A stretch of DNA of 64,000 bases from positions 364,816 through 428,815 of the forward strand of contig JAEUTN010000022.1 of NCBI GenBank assembly GCA_016787895.1, in the 5' to 3' direction. The stretch is from Bacteroidia bacterium (GTDB lineage: Bacteria > Bacteroidota > Bacteroidia > B-17B0 > Aurantibacillaceae). The notes below the pieces were generated by a model. That model saw only the letters and a list, made by a program, of their open reading frames with translations, had not been told where the DNA came from and did no database searches. Every line of letters begins with the position of its first letter. Position 1 is the first letter of the stretch. A program made the position numbers and the translations under genes. Positions 36,696 through 45,026 of the stretch are shown here, in pieces.

Positions 36696-37496
36696 ATGAA
36701 AAGCAAAGAAGAACTTAAGACATTAGTGAAAGAGGTGGAGGCTATTGCTAAAATTGCAGGAAATTACATTCGTACAGAACGCACTCACTTTAACTACTCT
36801 AAAGTAGAAATTAAAGGCTTGAACGACCTAGTGAGTCATGTAGACAAAGAATCGGAGCGCCTGATTGTGAAAGCGCTGAAAGCTTTGCTCCCGGGTTCCG
36901 GATTTTTGGTAGAAGAAAACACCAGTTCCGAAAAAGGCGATTATACCTGGATTGTTGATCCCCTTGACGGCACAACCAATTTTGTACATGGCATTCCGTG
37001 TTACGCGGTAAGTATTGGACTTGAGTACCAGGGCGAAATTATTCTGGGGGTGGTTTATGAAGTGAGTCGCGAGGAGTGTTTTTCAGCCATGGCCTCGGGA
37101 GGAGCCTATTTAAATGGAAAACCAATAAAAGTCTCGGAACGACAATCCCTCTCCGAAAGTTTAATTGCCACAGGCTTTCCCATTTACAATTTTGAGCATC
37201 TTGACAATTATTTGCTGGTATTAAAGGAATTGATGCAATGCACACAGGGGCTGAGAAGAATAGGTTCAGCCGCCAGCGACTTGTGTTACCTGGCTTGCGG
37301 AAGGGTGGATGCATTCTTTGAGTACAATCTGAATCCCTGGGATGTGGCGGCTGGTGCTCTGATAGTAAAAGAAGCCGGAGGACTGGTTCAGGATTTCAAA
37401 AAAGGAAACACATGGCTTTACGGTAAACAGATTTGCGCCGGTAATCCCATGTTGTTTGAAGAATTTTCATCGCTGGTGAATGCCCATCTGGGATAA
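36696..37496 (+). CDS. Inositol monophosphatase family protein
   Basis: A 266-residue magnesium- and lithium-type phosphatase (start MKSKEELKTLVKEVEAIAK; the open frame upstream has no family sequence). Motifs: LVSHVDKESE, LVEENTSSEKGDYTWIVDPLDGTTNFVHGIP (the WIVDPLDGTTNF core that binds metals and phosphate), and the C-terminal NPWDVAAGALIVKEAGGLVQDF. It would dephosphorylate inositol-1-phosphate or related small phosphates such as histidinol phosphate or bisphosphonucleotides. Confidence 0.92.
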   Translation: MKSKEELKTLVKEVEAIAKIAGNYIRTERTHFNYSKVEIKGLNDLVSHVDKESERLIVKALKALLPGSGFLVEENTSSEKGDYTWIVDPLDGTTNFVHGIPCYAVSIGLEYQGEIILGVVYEVSREECFSAMASGGAYLNGKPIKVSERQSLSESLIATGFPIYNFEHLDNYLLVLKELMQCTQGLRRIGSAASDLCYLACGRVDAFFEYNLNPWDVAAGALIVKEAGGLVQDFKKGNTWLYGKQICAGNPMLFEEFSSLVNAHLG

Positions 37497-37501
37497 GGCG
37501 C

Positions 37502-38329
37502 TTACCTTTTTTTAAACAACATCATGGCCCAGGTCTCTTCCCGGGCAGATTTCAGGAATTCCAATCCCAACTTTGCGCAAACCTCTTTTAGTTCTTCCTC
37601 ATCGGTGGTGAAAAAACCGCTCAAATACAACAGCGCGTTTGTATTCATGCTTTTTACATACAGAGGTATATCGCGCTTCAAAATGTTTTTGTTGATGTTG
37701 GCCAATACATGGTCAAAAGGTGTTTCGTTTTGAAGGGCAGTAACATCGCCTTGCAGAATTTTAATATCCAAACACTGGTTGGTTTCACAATTTTCTCTGC
37801 TGTTTTCAGCGCTCCAGGCGTCAATGTCGATGCCGGTGACGTCGCTTGCTCCTAACTTTGAGGCAAGTATGGCCAAAATTCCGGTACCGCAACCCATGTC
37901 GAGTACCCTCTTGCCTTTAAAGTCCTGATCAAACATGGCTTTGCACATCAGGCGCGTGGTTTGGTGATGGCCTGTACCAAAACTCATTTTAGGCATGATC
38001 ACAATTTCCTGAGCGTAGCCCTGAGCTTTGGGATGGAAAGGAGCACGTATGCATAGCAAATGGTCGACATAAACCGGTTCAAAGTTTTTTTCCCATTCCT
38101 GGTTCCAATTGCTTTGAGTGATAGTTTCAATCCTAAGGCTGTACTTAAAATCTTCGAATTCGTATTCCTCCGGCTTAAATTCTGCATTCACCGATTCGTC
38201 GACGTATGCCGTGAATCCGTTTTCATTTGTTTCGAAGGTGTCAAAACCCAGCTCCGATAAATGAGCCATAAGAATTTCAGAACCGGGTTGAGGGGGTTCC
38301 ACATTAAAATGATACGCTTTGTAACTCAT
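37502..38329 (-). CDS. prmA: Ribosomal protein L11 methyltransferase
   Basis: A 275-residue SAM-dependent methyltransferase that modifies L11 in the ribosome. The N-terminal PrmA domain (about 1-100) is followed by the Rossmann core with motif I VLDMGCGTGILAILASKLGASDVTGIDID and the typical KMSFGTGHHQTTRLMCKAM segment just before it. The start overlaps the tpiA stop codon by 4 bp, so the two are translationally coupled. Confidence 0.94.
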   Translation of the reverse strand: MSYKAYHFNVEPPQPGSEILMAHLSELGFDTFETNENGFTAYVDESVNAEFKPEEYEFEDFKYSLRIETITQSNWNQEWEKNFEPVYVDHLLCIRAPFHPKAQGYAQEIVIMPKMSFGTGHHQTTRLMCKAMFDQDFKGKRVLDMGCGTGILAILASKLGASDVTGIDIDAWSAENSRENCETNQCLDIKILQGDVTALQNETPFDHVLANINKNILKRDIPLYVKSMNTNALLYLSGFFTTDEEELKEVCAKLGLEFLKSAREETWAMMLFKKR

Positions 38330-39087
38330 TGGAAGGCTTTAACGATGCTTGCAAATTCCTGTGGTTTCAAACTGGCTCCACCAATCAATCCTCCGTCCAC
38401 ATCGGGACAGGCAAAAAGTTCTTTTGCGTTTTGTGCATTACAACTTCCACCATACAAAACAGGCATACTTGTGGCAGTTTCAGTATCCACCAGTTCTGCC
38501 AAACATTGCCGTACAAACGCGTGCATGTTCTGCGCCTGCGCCGGACTGGCCGTTTCGCCTGTTCCAATAGCCCATACCGGTTCATAAGCCAAAATCAGTT
38601 GATTCATTTTTTCTTTGGGTACCTGAGAAATTACTTCCTGTAATTGTTTTTTCACAACGGCCTGATGTTGTCCTGCTTTCCTTTCATTCAGTACTTCCCC
38701 AAAACAATACACCACTTTTAAATGCTGTGCCAGTGCCCGATGCACTTTTGCCACAAGCACTTCGGCGTCTTCCTTGAAATAGGCCCGGCGTTCGCTGTGT
38801 CCAATCAAAACATATTCGGCACCTACCGAGTGAATCATAGCGCAGGATACCTCACCGGTATAGGCGCCCTTTTCATAAGCACTGCAATTCTGAGCCCCGG
38901 TGCTGAACCCGGTTTCACTTTGTAAAAGCAGAGCCACATCATTTATAAAAGGGAAAGGAGGAAATATAATTTTTTCAACCTCCTTCACCAAACGGGTCAT
39001 GGTTAAAATATCTTTGGCGAGTGTAATGGCCTCCGCATGAAGGGTATTCATTTTCCAATTCGCGGCAACAATTTTTTTTCTTTCCAT
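38326..39087 (-). CDS. tpiA: Triosephosphate isomerase
   Basis: Glycolytic enzyme that interconverts dihydroxyacetone phosphate and glyceraldehyde-3-phosphate. The 253-residue chain has all the active-site motifs: AANWKMNT (catalytic Lys), VLIGHSERRAYF (His), LAYEPVWAIGTGETASP (Glu and loop 6) and GGSCNAQNAKEL with VDGGLIGGASL for the phosphate. It lies 5 bp after the ABC permease gene on the minus strand. Confidence 0.97.
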   Translation of the reverse strand: MERKKIVAANWKMNTLHAEAITLAKDILTMTRLVKEVEKIIFPPFPFINDVALLLQSETGFSTGAQNCSAYEKGAYTGEVSCAMIHSVGAEYVLIGHSERRAYFKEDAEVLVAKVHRALAQHLKVVYCFGEVLNERKAGQHQAVVKKQLQEVISQVPKEKMNQLILAYEPVWAIGTGETASPAQAQNMHAFVRQCLAELVDTETATSMPVLYGGSCNAQNAKELFACPDVDGGLIGGASLKPQEFASIVKAFQ

Positions 39088-39092
39088 AGTTT

Positions 39093-40172
39093 TTAATTTA
39101 CACGGACTCTGGGGTCGAGCAATCCATAAACAATATCCACAAGAATATTCATGACAATAAAAATAACTGCAAACACCAATGTGGCGCCCATCACCACCGG
39201 AAGGTCGTTGTTGTTGAGCGCTTCCACCACCGCGTACCCTATTCCTTTCCAGTTAAAGATCTTCTCCACAAAAACAGCCCCGGCCATGAGTCCGGCCAGC
39301 CAACCCGATACTGCCGTTACCACCGGGTTCATGGCATTTTTTAAGGCATGTTTAAAAATTACTTTGCGTTCCGGCAATCCTTTGGCTCTCGCAGTTCGTA
39401 TGTAATCCTGTGAAAGCACATCGAGTATTGAACTGCGGGTAAGTTGAATGATGATGCTTAAAGGCCGCAAACCCAAAGTAATGGCAGGTAAAATTAAATT
39501 GCTCAATTGCAAGGTTCTTCCTTCCCACACGTCAAATTCGTACAAACTTCCGGAAGGCGTTAATCCCGTATAATCCTTCAACACATACCCGAAAAGCCAG
39601 GCCAACAGTAAACCCGCGAAAAAGGAAGGGGCACTCATGCCTATGAAAGTAGATAACACAAACACGGTACGATCGAAAATGGAATTTTTACGCAGTGCCG
39701 AAAACACTCCCAATAAAATGCCGAATAAGGAAGAAAAGAACATGGCGGTTATGGCCAAAACCGCGGTTTCGGGCAGTGTATCCCCTAAAATTTCAGAAAC
39801 CCTGCGTTTGGAGATATAGCTTTTCCTGAGGTAGGGGTACTTTAAAACACAGGTTGTTTTGCTGCCAAGTTTAAAAAGCGGAATCCAGGTGTATTTGTTG
39901 GGGTTGAGGTACCATAAACTTTCGGCATTGTTCAGTCGATGCACAGAGAGCGGAGAGAGGTCATTTAAATAGAGCAGGTATTGTTCGGTCATGGGCCGGT
40001 CGGTACCCAAATCCTTATGAACGGCATCGATCGCCTCTTTGCTTGCTCTTTGACCGAGTATAACCGAGGCGGGGTCGCCGGGCACCACATTAAATAAAAA
40101 AAAGATGGCAGAGATGACCCCGAAGAGGACTAAAAGGGAATAACCGGCTTTTTTTAAAATGTAGCTGAACAC
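39093..40172 (-). CDS. ABC transporter permease, peptide/nickel (DppB) type
   Basis: A 359-residue inner-membrane permease with six helices. The N-terminal helix (SYLLVLFGVISAIFFLFNVVPGDPA) and GQRASKEAIDAVHKDLGTDRPMTEQYLLYL are typical DppB/OppB features. The EAA-like loop contains RTARAKGLPERKVIFKHALKNAMNPVV, where the ATPase docks. No second permease, ATPase or binding protein is present nearby, so it must work with subunits encoded elsewhere, as is common in Bacteroidota. The operon order is permease, tpiA, prmA. Confidence 0.92.
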   Translation of the reverse strand: MFSYILKKAGYSLLVLFGVISAIFFLFNVVPGDPASVILGQRASKEAIDAVHKDLGTDRPMTEQYLLYLNDLSPLSVHRLNNAESLWYLNPNKYTWIPLFKLGSKTTCVLKYPYLRKSYISKRRVSEILGDTLPETAVLAITAMFFSSLFGILLGVFSALRKNSIFDRTVFVLSTFIGMSAPSFFAGLLLAWLFGYVLKDYTGLTPSGSLYEFDVWEGRTLQLSNLILPAITLGLRPLSIIIQLTRSSILDVLSQDYIRTARAKGLPERKVIFKHALKNAMNPVVTAVSGWLAGLMAGAVFVEKIFNWKGIGYAVVEALNNNDLPVVMGATLVFAVIFIVMNILVDIVYGLLDPRVRVN

Positions 40173-40273
40173 TTGTGGAGTAGGATGGATAAAGCGCTAA
40201 TTTAATTAATTATATTTATGAAATTAATCCGGCAACGGCTGTTTATGACTCAGGTTCTGTCCACAACTTTCAT

Positions 40274-42568
40274 TTGAATTTCCCTAAAAAAATAGTTACT
40301 ATAATGTTGCTTTTCCTAACGACTCTTCAAGGGAAATCGCAGCGAATTGGCATTGTTCTGAGTGGAGGCGGTGCAAGTGGCTTAAGTCATATTGGTGTTT
40401 TAAAAGCCCTCGAAGAAAACAAGGTTCCCATTGATTACATCTGTGGCACCTCATTCGGCGGACTGATTGCAGGCTATTACGCGGCAGGTTTTACTCCTGA
40501 TGAAATCCGTACTATGATTTTACACCCTGACTTTTTGCTCATCACCCGCGGGGAGCTTCCGCTCAGAAATAAATTCAATTTTTGGAAAAGAAGCGACGAC
40601 GCTTCCTGGTTTACCTTAAAATACAATTTCAGCAACAATTACCTTCAAAACATTCCCACCAATGTAATCAACTCTACTTCCATAGATTACCTGCTGATGG
40701 AAGATTTTTCGGGAGTATGCAATAAAATGAAGAACAATTTCGACAGCCTAATGGTTCCATTCCGATGCCTGGCCTCCGACATTCAAAACAAACAAACCAT
40801 TGTATTTAAAAATGGGGATTTGGCCAGCGCCATACGGGCAGGCATGAGTTACCCTTTTTATTTAAGACCCCTGACCATTGATGGCAAGCTGTTGTTTGAC
40901 GGTGGCTTGTACAATAATTTCCCAAGTGATGTTTTACTGAAGGATTTTAATCCCGATTACATTATTGGCAGTAATGTTGCTGAAAAAAATCCCCCGCCGG
41001 ACGACGACAATATTTATCTGCAGCTGCGTAACCTTTTAATGAGCACTACAAATTTTCAACCAGTTTGTGATAACGGTGTTATCATCGAACCATGGAACGA
41101 AATGGGCACATTTAATTTTGAGCTTGCCGAACGTTTAATCGACAGCGGTTATGCGGCCACTATTCGACGAATGCCAGAGATTCTCAAGAGCGTAAGCCGC
41201 AGAGCGGATAGTTCGAGCCTCAGCCGGAAGCGAAAACAATTTGCAGGATATAGAAATCCCGAACTGATTTTATTTAAAGATGTGGAGGTTAGAGGTTTCA
41301 ACGCCAAACAAACGGAGTACATTCAAAAGAGCATCGTTTTCAAAAACGAAGCCTTTACCATGAAACAATTGCGCAAACGGTATTTCAGAATCAGCAGCAA
41401 CGACAAAATTAAAAACCTCTATCCCCTGGCCAAAGCTGACAGTTCCGGAAATTACACGCTACATCTGGATGGCAAAAAAGAAAAACCCTTCTACATCGAC
41501 ATTGGCGCCATTATTTCCAACCGGCCCATCAGCGAGGGCTTTTTAAGTTTGCAATACAATTATTTGGGCAGAATTGGCCTCAGCGCCTATATTAACGGGT
41601 ACATAGGGAAATTGTATTCAGGCTCCTACAGCAGGTTGCGTTTTGATTTTCCCGGAAAGGTGCCTTACTACATTGAACCTTCCTTTACCTGGTCGCGCTG
41701 GGACTATTTTAACAGCAGCGTGTTGTTTTACGATTTAAAGACCCCTCCCTATCTGATACAGGAAGACCGGTTTGGTGAACTTAAAGCAGGTATTCCTTTG
41801 GGTAACATAACCGAAGCCAATATTGCCGGAGGTTTCACCGAATGGAAAAACGAATATTACGAAAACGATCAGTTTACCAAAGCGGATACAGCAGATATCA
41901 CCTATTTTGATTACTGGTACCTGCAGGGCAATTACAGGCTGAATTCCCTGAACCGAAAAATGTATCCCACCGAAGGGAGTCTGATAAATTTCAGGGCCCG
42001 CTATTTACAAGGCCGCGAAAGTTACTACCCAGGCAATACCAGTTTAGATACCGTAAGTTTTACAAACCTGAATCGAAATCCCTGGTTTCAATTGAAACTT
42101 ACAGTTGACAATTACATTAAAACAGTAAAACAATTAAAATTTGGATTGTTTGGTGAGGCGGTTTATTCAACACAAGGGTTTTTCAGCAATTACCAGTCGA
42201 CCATACTTTCAGCCCCAGCCTTTAATCCAACACCCGAAAGTCAAACCTTTTTTATGGACCGTTACAGGGCCCACAACTATCTTGCCGCAGGTTTTAAGAT
42301 AATTACCACGCCTTTAAAAAGTCTCGATTTCAGGCTTGAGGCTTATATTTTTCAACCCATACGCAGCATCGTAAAAACAGCCGAAGGAAAAGCAGTTTAC
42401 AGTGAGCCCTTCTTTTACCGTTACTTTTCAGGCCTGGCCGCTTTGGTTTACAACAGTGCTATTGGTCCGATCAGCATGAGTGTCAACTACTATGAACAAC
42501 CCGAAAATCCTTTCAGCTTTTTTTTCCATATCGGTTACATCATCTTTAACCGAAAGTCGATTGATTAA
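40274..42568 (+). CDS. Patatin-like phospholipase with C-terminal beta-barrel (PlpD-like)
   Basis: A 764-residue protein. TTG start, short signal peptide (FPKKIVTIMLLFLTTLQGKSQ), then the patatin domain (about 23-300): GGGASGLSHIG oxyanion loop, GTSFGG nucleophile elbow and DGGLYNNFP with the catalytic Asp. A linker region (about 310-440, POTRA-like, RYFRISSNDKIKNLYPLAKADSSGN) leads to a beta-barrel of about 300 residues that resembles the BamA/Omp85 surface-antigen type. Such single-chain fusions are known as type Vd secretion proteins in Proteobacteria; Bacteroidota versions are widespread. Whether the lipase is released or stays on the surface cannot be seen. Confidence 0.88.
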   Translation: MNFPKKIVTIMLLFLTTLQGKSQRIGIVLSGGGASGLSHIGVLKALEENKVPIDYICGTSFGGLIAGYYAAGFTPDEIRTMILHPDFLLITRGELPLRNKFNFWKRSDDASWFTLKYNFSNNYLQNIPTNVINSTSIDYLLMEDFSGVCNKMKNNFDSLMVPFRCLASDIQNKQTIVFKNGDLASAIRAGMSYPFYLRPLTIDGKLLFDGGLYNNFPSDVLLKDFNPDYIIGSNVAEKNPPPDDDNIYLQLRNLLMSTTNFQPVCDNGVIIEPWNEMGTFNFELAERLIDSGYAATIRRMPEILKSVSRRADSSSLSRKRKQFAGYRNPELILFKDVEVRGFNAKQTEYIQKSIVFKNEAFTMKQLRKRYFRISSNDKIKNLYPLAKADSSGNYTLHLDGKKEKPFYIDIGAIISNRPISEGFLSLQYNYLGRIGLSAYINGYIGKLYSGSYSRLRFDFPGKVPYYIEPSFTWSRWDYFNSSVLFYDLKTPPYLIQEDRFGELKAGIPLGNITEANIAGGFTEWKNEYYENDQFTKADTADITYFDYWYLQGNYRLNSLNRKMYPTEGSLINFRARYLQGRESYYPGNTSLDTVSFTNLNRNPWFQLKLTVDNYIKTVKQLKFGLFGEAVYSTQGFFSNYQSTILSAPAFNPTPESQTFFMDRYRAHNYLAAGFKIITTPLKSLDFRLEAYIFQPIRSIVKTAEGKAVYSEPFFYRYFSGLAALVYNSAIGPISMSVNYYEQPENPFSFFFHIGYIIFNRKSID

Positions 42569-42614
42569 TCAGTAGATGAACTATCCAAAATGATGCGTTC
42601 CGTTTGATGCCACT

Positions 42615-43352
42615 TTAGTTACTTCCCACTAAATAATTCACCAGTTGAACCAAAGAGGTGGTAATCACCACACCGATCACCAACCAGATGAATTGTTTCT
42701 GAGGAATATATTTCAGCAGTTTTTTTCCAATCCAGGTTCCCGTTATGCTGATTACGATTAAGGCAGGCAGTAAAACCAAAATTTCTTTACCGATGTAACC
42801 GTTTAAATAATACACCACGGCACGGCTGCTATCGACGCCCATATCAATAAAAGCGGAGGTACTGATAAAAACATTCTTTTCAAGATTAAAAGCTGCTAAA
42901 ACAATGCCTCTGATGGCGCCCCCTGTTCCCACAAATCCGGCCACAAAACCGGAAGCAGCACCACCGGCAATCAGGTTTCGGTTGTTTTGCTCAAGACTTT
43001 TAGTGGAATAGATGAGGAGATAAACAGAGAGTGCTATTAAAACGATACTTAACAACAACTCCATTTGCCCTTGAGGAAAAAGTTTATTCATCCAGGCACC
43101 CAGTATTACAAAACTAACTGCCGGAATTCCGAGTTTAAGAACGATGGTCTTATCGATTCCGTCTCTGAACAAAACCATTTTTGATGCATTACTAAACACA
43201 TGAAAAACGGCGGTGATTCCCAGAATCAGATGAAAATCAAAAAAAAGAGAAGATATGGGAACAAAGAGGATGGAAGAACCAAAGCCGCTGATGGTTCCGA
43301 GAATCTCCGCGAAAAAGGCCAGTATGTAAAAAATATAATATTTCTCAATCAC
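42615..43352 (-). CDS. TSUP (TauE/SafE) family membrane permease
   Basis: A 245-residue membrane protein of about eight helices, with the two-repeat TSUP pattern: GTISGFGSSILFVPISSLF in repeat 1 and GFVGTGGAIRGIVLAAF in repeat 2, both with conserved glycines. Members export sulfite, sulfoacetate, thiosulfate or related anions; the substrate is unknown. The start overlaps the DUF4199 gene stop by 4 bp. Confidence 0.88.
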   Translation of the reverse strand: MIEKYYIFYILAFFAEILGTISGFGSSILFVPISSLFFDFHLILGITAVFHVFSNASKMVLFRDGIDKTIVLKLGIPAVSFVILGAWMNKLFPQGQMELLLSIVLIALSVYLLIYSTKSLEQNNRNLIAGGAASGFVAGFVGTGGAIRGIVLAAFNLEKNVFISTSAFIDMGVDSSRAVVYYLNGYIGKEILVLLPALIVISITGTWIGKKLLKYIPQKQFIWLVIGVVITTSLVQLVNYLVGSN

Positions 43353-43837
43353 GGTTTGGCTTTACGTTTCACAAAAACGGCCACGATGGCGCTGGTTGCT
43401 ATACCCATGAGAGGTGCAAACAGAGTACTTTGCCGGATATAATTAGAAAGGTTAAAATAGTTTTCTGCCTGTTCCAGGGTCATGTGGTTTTGTTCGACCG
43501 TGTATTGAATGATATGTTCAAAATAATCAGGGGTAATAAACATAAAGGTGATTACCTGGGAAAGTGGACTTAAAATCATTACCACCAGACTGATGATAAC
43601 ACCACTCAGAAAACCTTGCAGATACGACATTGTTCCGTTATAATAATTTTTCCGTTTGTCGATCAAGGCTACTACATAAAAGGCAATGGCGGGTAGTGCC
43701 ACAAAATTTGTATAGAGGGCGTGTTTCCCAATAAACTCATCGTGCCAGCCCAGGCCCTTTTCCAAAAGCATCCACAACAGCATCATTACGGTGAACAACA
43801 CTCCCCATTTTAATTCAATGCCGTATTTTTTTATCAT
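43349..43837 (-). CDS. DUF4199 family membrane protein
   Basis: A 162-residue protein with four transmembrane segments, starting KKYGIELKWGVLFTVMMLLWMLLEK and containing the family pattern SYLQGFLSGVIISLVVMILSPLSQVI. DUF4199 proteins are Bacteroidota membrane proteins of unknown role, often beside envelope genes. Here translation is coupled with the TSUP permease. Confidence 0.82.
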   Translation of the reverse strand: MIKKYGIELKWGVLFTVMMLLWMLLEKGLGWHDEFIGKHALYTNFVALPAIAFYVVALIDKRKNYYNGTMSYLQGFLSGVIISLVVMILSPLSQVITFMFITPDYFEHIIQYTVEQNHMTLEQAENYFNLSNYIRQSTLFAPLMGIATSAIVAVFVKRKAKP

Positions 43838-43890
43838 TAAGCTGCTTTGGAAAATTAATAGTCGGAGAAGAACTGCTAATTAACAAATAT

Positions 43891-43915
43891 AAAAAAGCCG
43901 GAGAATTTCCGGCTT
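43891..43915 (-). terminator. Terminator of the gene at 43933
   Basis: AAGCCGGA (43895-43902) and TCCGGCTT (43908-43915) form a perfect 8-bp stem with 5-base loop; the A run at 43891-43896 gives a U tract on the minus strand. Confidence 0.85.
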
Positions 43916-43932
43916 AATCCTGAGTTTAAATT

Positions 43933-44838
43933 TTACTCCCAGTTCACTTTAATACCAAATCCCTGTTGAACACAGGTGTTGCCAAACATACCCAAATCAC
44001 CTATGTTCGAGAAAGCCACGCCTGGTCTGACTTCATAAAACAAATGGGTTCGTTTCCAGAACTCACGTTTTTTTCCCATCCTGAAATCAATGCCGAGTGG
44101 CGCATTAAAACTCATCCCAAAGTCGGCAGCATTTCGGTAATACTCATTTTGATAGGTAAATGAATCATCGTAGTATAGGTAATAGAAGGGATAATTCTGC
44201 ATTTCATTGTTATCGTCAATAGAACCACTCACTCCATATTCAATGGTGGTGTTAGAATTCAAGGAAATGCCCGCTGTGAGGCCTATCCCACCATAAAATT
44301 GCCACCTGGCTTTGGGATTGGTTCTGAATATGCATGACACGTCCAAACGAATTTGATCGGAGTTATGCCGCATATTGTAATTACGGGTAATGTTAGAATC
44401 CAGGTAGTAAACAGAGCCATTCGTTACCGATATCAGGGTATCGCTCCTGAACGAATTCGTTTTGGTAAGATTATTGGATAAGTCGGTAACACTCATGTAA
44501 GTGAACCCTAAGCGAAGTATAGGATTTTTACGGTAAGCTGTTTTGTTTTTATTGGAGAAACGAAAACCCACATTCGCGGCAAACTGACCATTAATGGTTG
44601 ACCATACATTGGCCGATTGGTTGAATCCCGTAAAATCAGCCTGAAGCAGTTTAGAGCCGGGTGCCAACTTCTGGAACTCGCTAATGGTACCATATTGTTG
44701 CGCCTGCGCATACCAGCCAAACAGAAGGTTAACTTCACAGGCATTGAATCCCGTTATGGGTTTAACCGTATCCGTTTGTGAAGAAAGTGGGTAGGCTATT
44801 ACGCATAAAGCCAACCAAAAAAAGAGCTTTGTTTTCAT
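43933..44838 (-). CDS. Predicted outer-membrane beta-barrel protein, unknown family
   Basis: A 301-residue protein with signal peptide (LFFWLALCVIAYPLSSQ) and alternating hydrophobic/polar strands rich in Tyr and Asn, ending IKVNWE. One hallmark stretch is RWQFYGGIGLTAGISLNSNTTIEYGVSG. I do not recognise a named family. It is a single gene on the minus strand with its own promoter and terminator. Confidence 0.72.
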   Translation of the reverse strand: MKTKLFFWLALCVIAYPLSSQTDTVKPITGFNACEVNLLFGWYAQAQQYGTISEFQKLAPGSKLLQADFTGFNQSANVWSTINGQFAANVGFRFSNKNKTAYRKNPILRLGFTYMSVTDLSNNLTKTNSFRSDTLISVTNGSVYYLDSNITRNYNMRHNSDQIRLDVSCIFRTNPKARWQFYGGIGLTAGISLNSNTTIEYGVSGSIDDNNEMQNYPFYYLYYDDSFTYQNEYYRNAADFGMSFNAPLGIDFRMGKKREFWKRTHLFYEVRPGVAFSNIGDLGMFGNTCVQQGFGIKVNWE

Positions 44839-44884
44839 TGAATAGAATTTTAAGGGTGAACGAATGAAAGCTGAGAATATTGCA

Positions 44885-44892
44885 CAAAATTA
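44885..44892 (-). promoter_or_regulatory. -7 element of the beta-barrel gene
   Basis: TAATTTTG on the minus strand matches TAnnTTTG exactly, 46 bp before the start at 44838. Candidate -33 elements are off the usual spacing. Confidence 0.42.
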
Positions 44893-45026
44893 CGGCACAT
44901 CCATCGCAATAACTCAAAAATGAGGAAAATCATGTTATGTATAAAGGCATTAGACTGCACCCGATGATAGGATTTCCTAAAACCTGTATTTCTTTGTAAA
45001 TTCCAAGTTCGAATGCTTTCCTCTCA

